Origin: an uncultured Collinsella sp.
GTDB lineage: Bacteria; Actinomycetota; Coriobacteriia; Coriobacteriales; Coriobacteriaceae
Direction: 5' to 3'
Assembly: GCA_902470365.1 (NCBI GenBank)
Contig: CABRFZ010000055.1
Location: 1 to 5,121, forward strand
DNA length: 5,121 nucleotides
The notes under the pieces were generated by a model. It was not told the origin of the DNA, searched no databases, and saw only the letters and a list, made by a program, of their open reading frames with translations. The position numbers and the translations under genes are program-made. Below are positions 5,067 through 5,121 of this stretch, piece after piece (within the stretch, counting starts at the first letter, position 1; every line of letters begins with the position of its first letter).

Positions 5067-5121
5067 TGGCTGGGACGGAGGGATTCGAACCCCCAACAGC
5101 CGGCACCAAAAACCGGAGTTC
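5067..5121 (-). tRNA. tRNA-Gln(UUG), 3' part; 5' end outside the window
   Basis: Read on the - strand, the anticodon stem CCGGT/GCCGG (one T-G pair) encloses the loop TTTTGGT with anticodon TTG (5109-5107). It is followed by a short variable region, the T stem GGGGG/CCCTC with loop TTCGAAT, the acceptor strand CGTCCCA, discriminator G and an encoded CCA (5069-5067). UUG is read only as glutamine. The D arm and 5' acceptor strand lie beyond 5121, and the acceptor strand should be TGGGACG or close to it. Confidence 0.93.

Noticed and set aside
4801..5109. 102-residue ORF on the - strand
   Set aside because: It reads through the tRNA-Gln, both hairpins and an arm of the structured repeat. Its GGSNPS and GGIRTH motifs are typical of falsely translated tRNA sequence.

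Overview
The window looks like chromosomal DNA of a high-GC Gram-positive, most plausibly a gut actinobacterium of the class Coriobacteriia (Collinsella-like). This is inferred from the strong G/C third-position bias, the anaerobe-type CstA transporter and the clean Shine-Dalgarno sites. No taxonomic marker gene is complete here, so the placement is tentative. Both protein genes lie on the + strand.

Layout. Positions 1-102 are the cut-off copy of a structured repeat. A promoter at 201-229 starts a long leader of about 235 nt. The leader encodes a short Ile/Val-rich peptide (301-345), followed by mutually exclusive hairpins and an intrinsic terminator (398-435). This is the layout of a transcription attenuator. 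Behind it lies cstA (471-2360), a carbon-starvation-type membrane transporter, closed by its own terminator (2403-2438). A short intergenic region with a cluster of CATAT/ATATG inverted repeats leads into a 726-residue protein (2544-4724). That protein has an N-terminal winged-helix-like domain, a very long charged and probably disordered middle, and a C-terminal Toprim region resembling JetD of Wadjet systems and topoisomerase VI A. No jetA, jetB or jetC is present, so it is an orphan.

Downstream, 4732-4868 is a second copy of the structured repeat in the opposite orientation, complete, with perfect 34-bp outer arms. Internal stem bases differ between the two copies in a pairing-preserving way. 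The window ends with two related hairpins (4933-4966 and 5026-5057), a tRNA T-arm-like fragment between them, and the 3' part of a tRNA-Gln(UUG) on the - strand (5067-5121).

The two protein genes are separately terminated and show no functional link. The points most worth following up are the structured repeat pair, the possible branched-chain amino-acid attenuator in front of cstA, and the orphan JetD-like Toprim protein.
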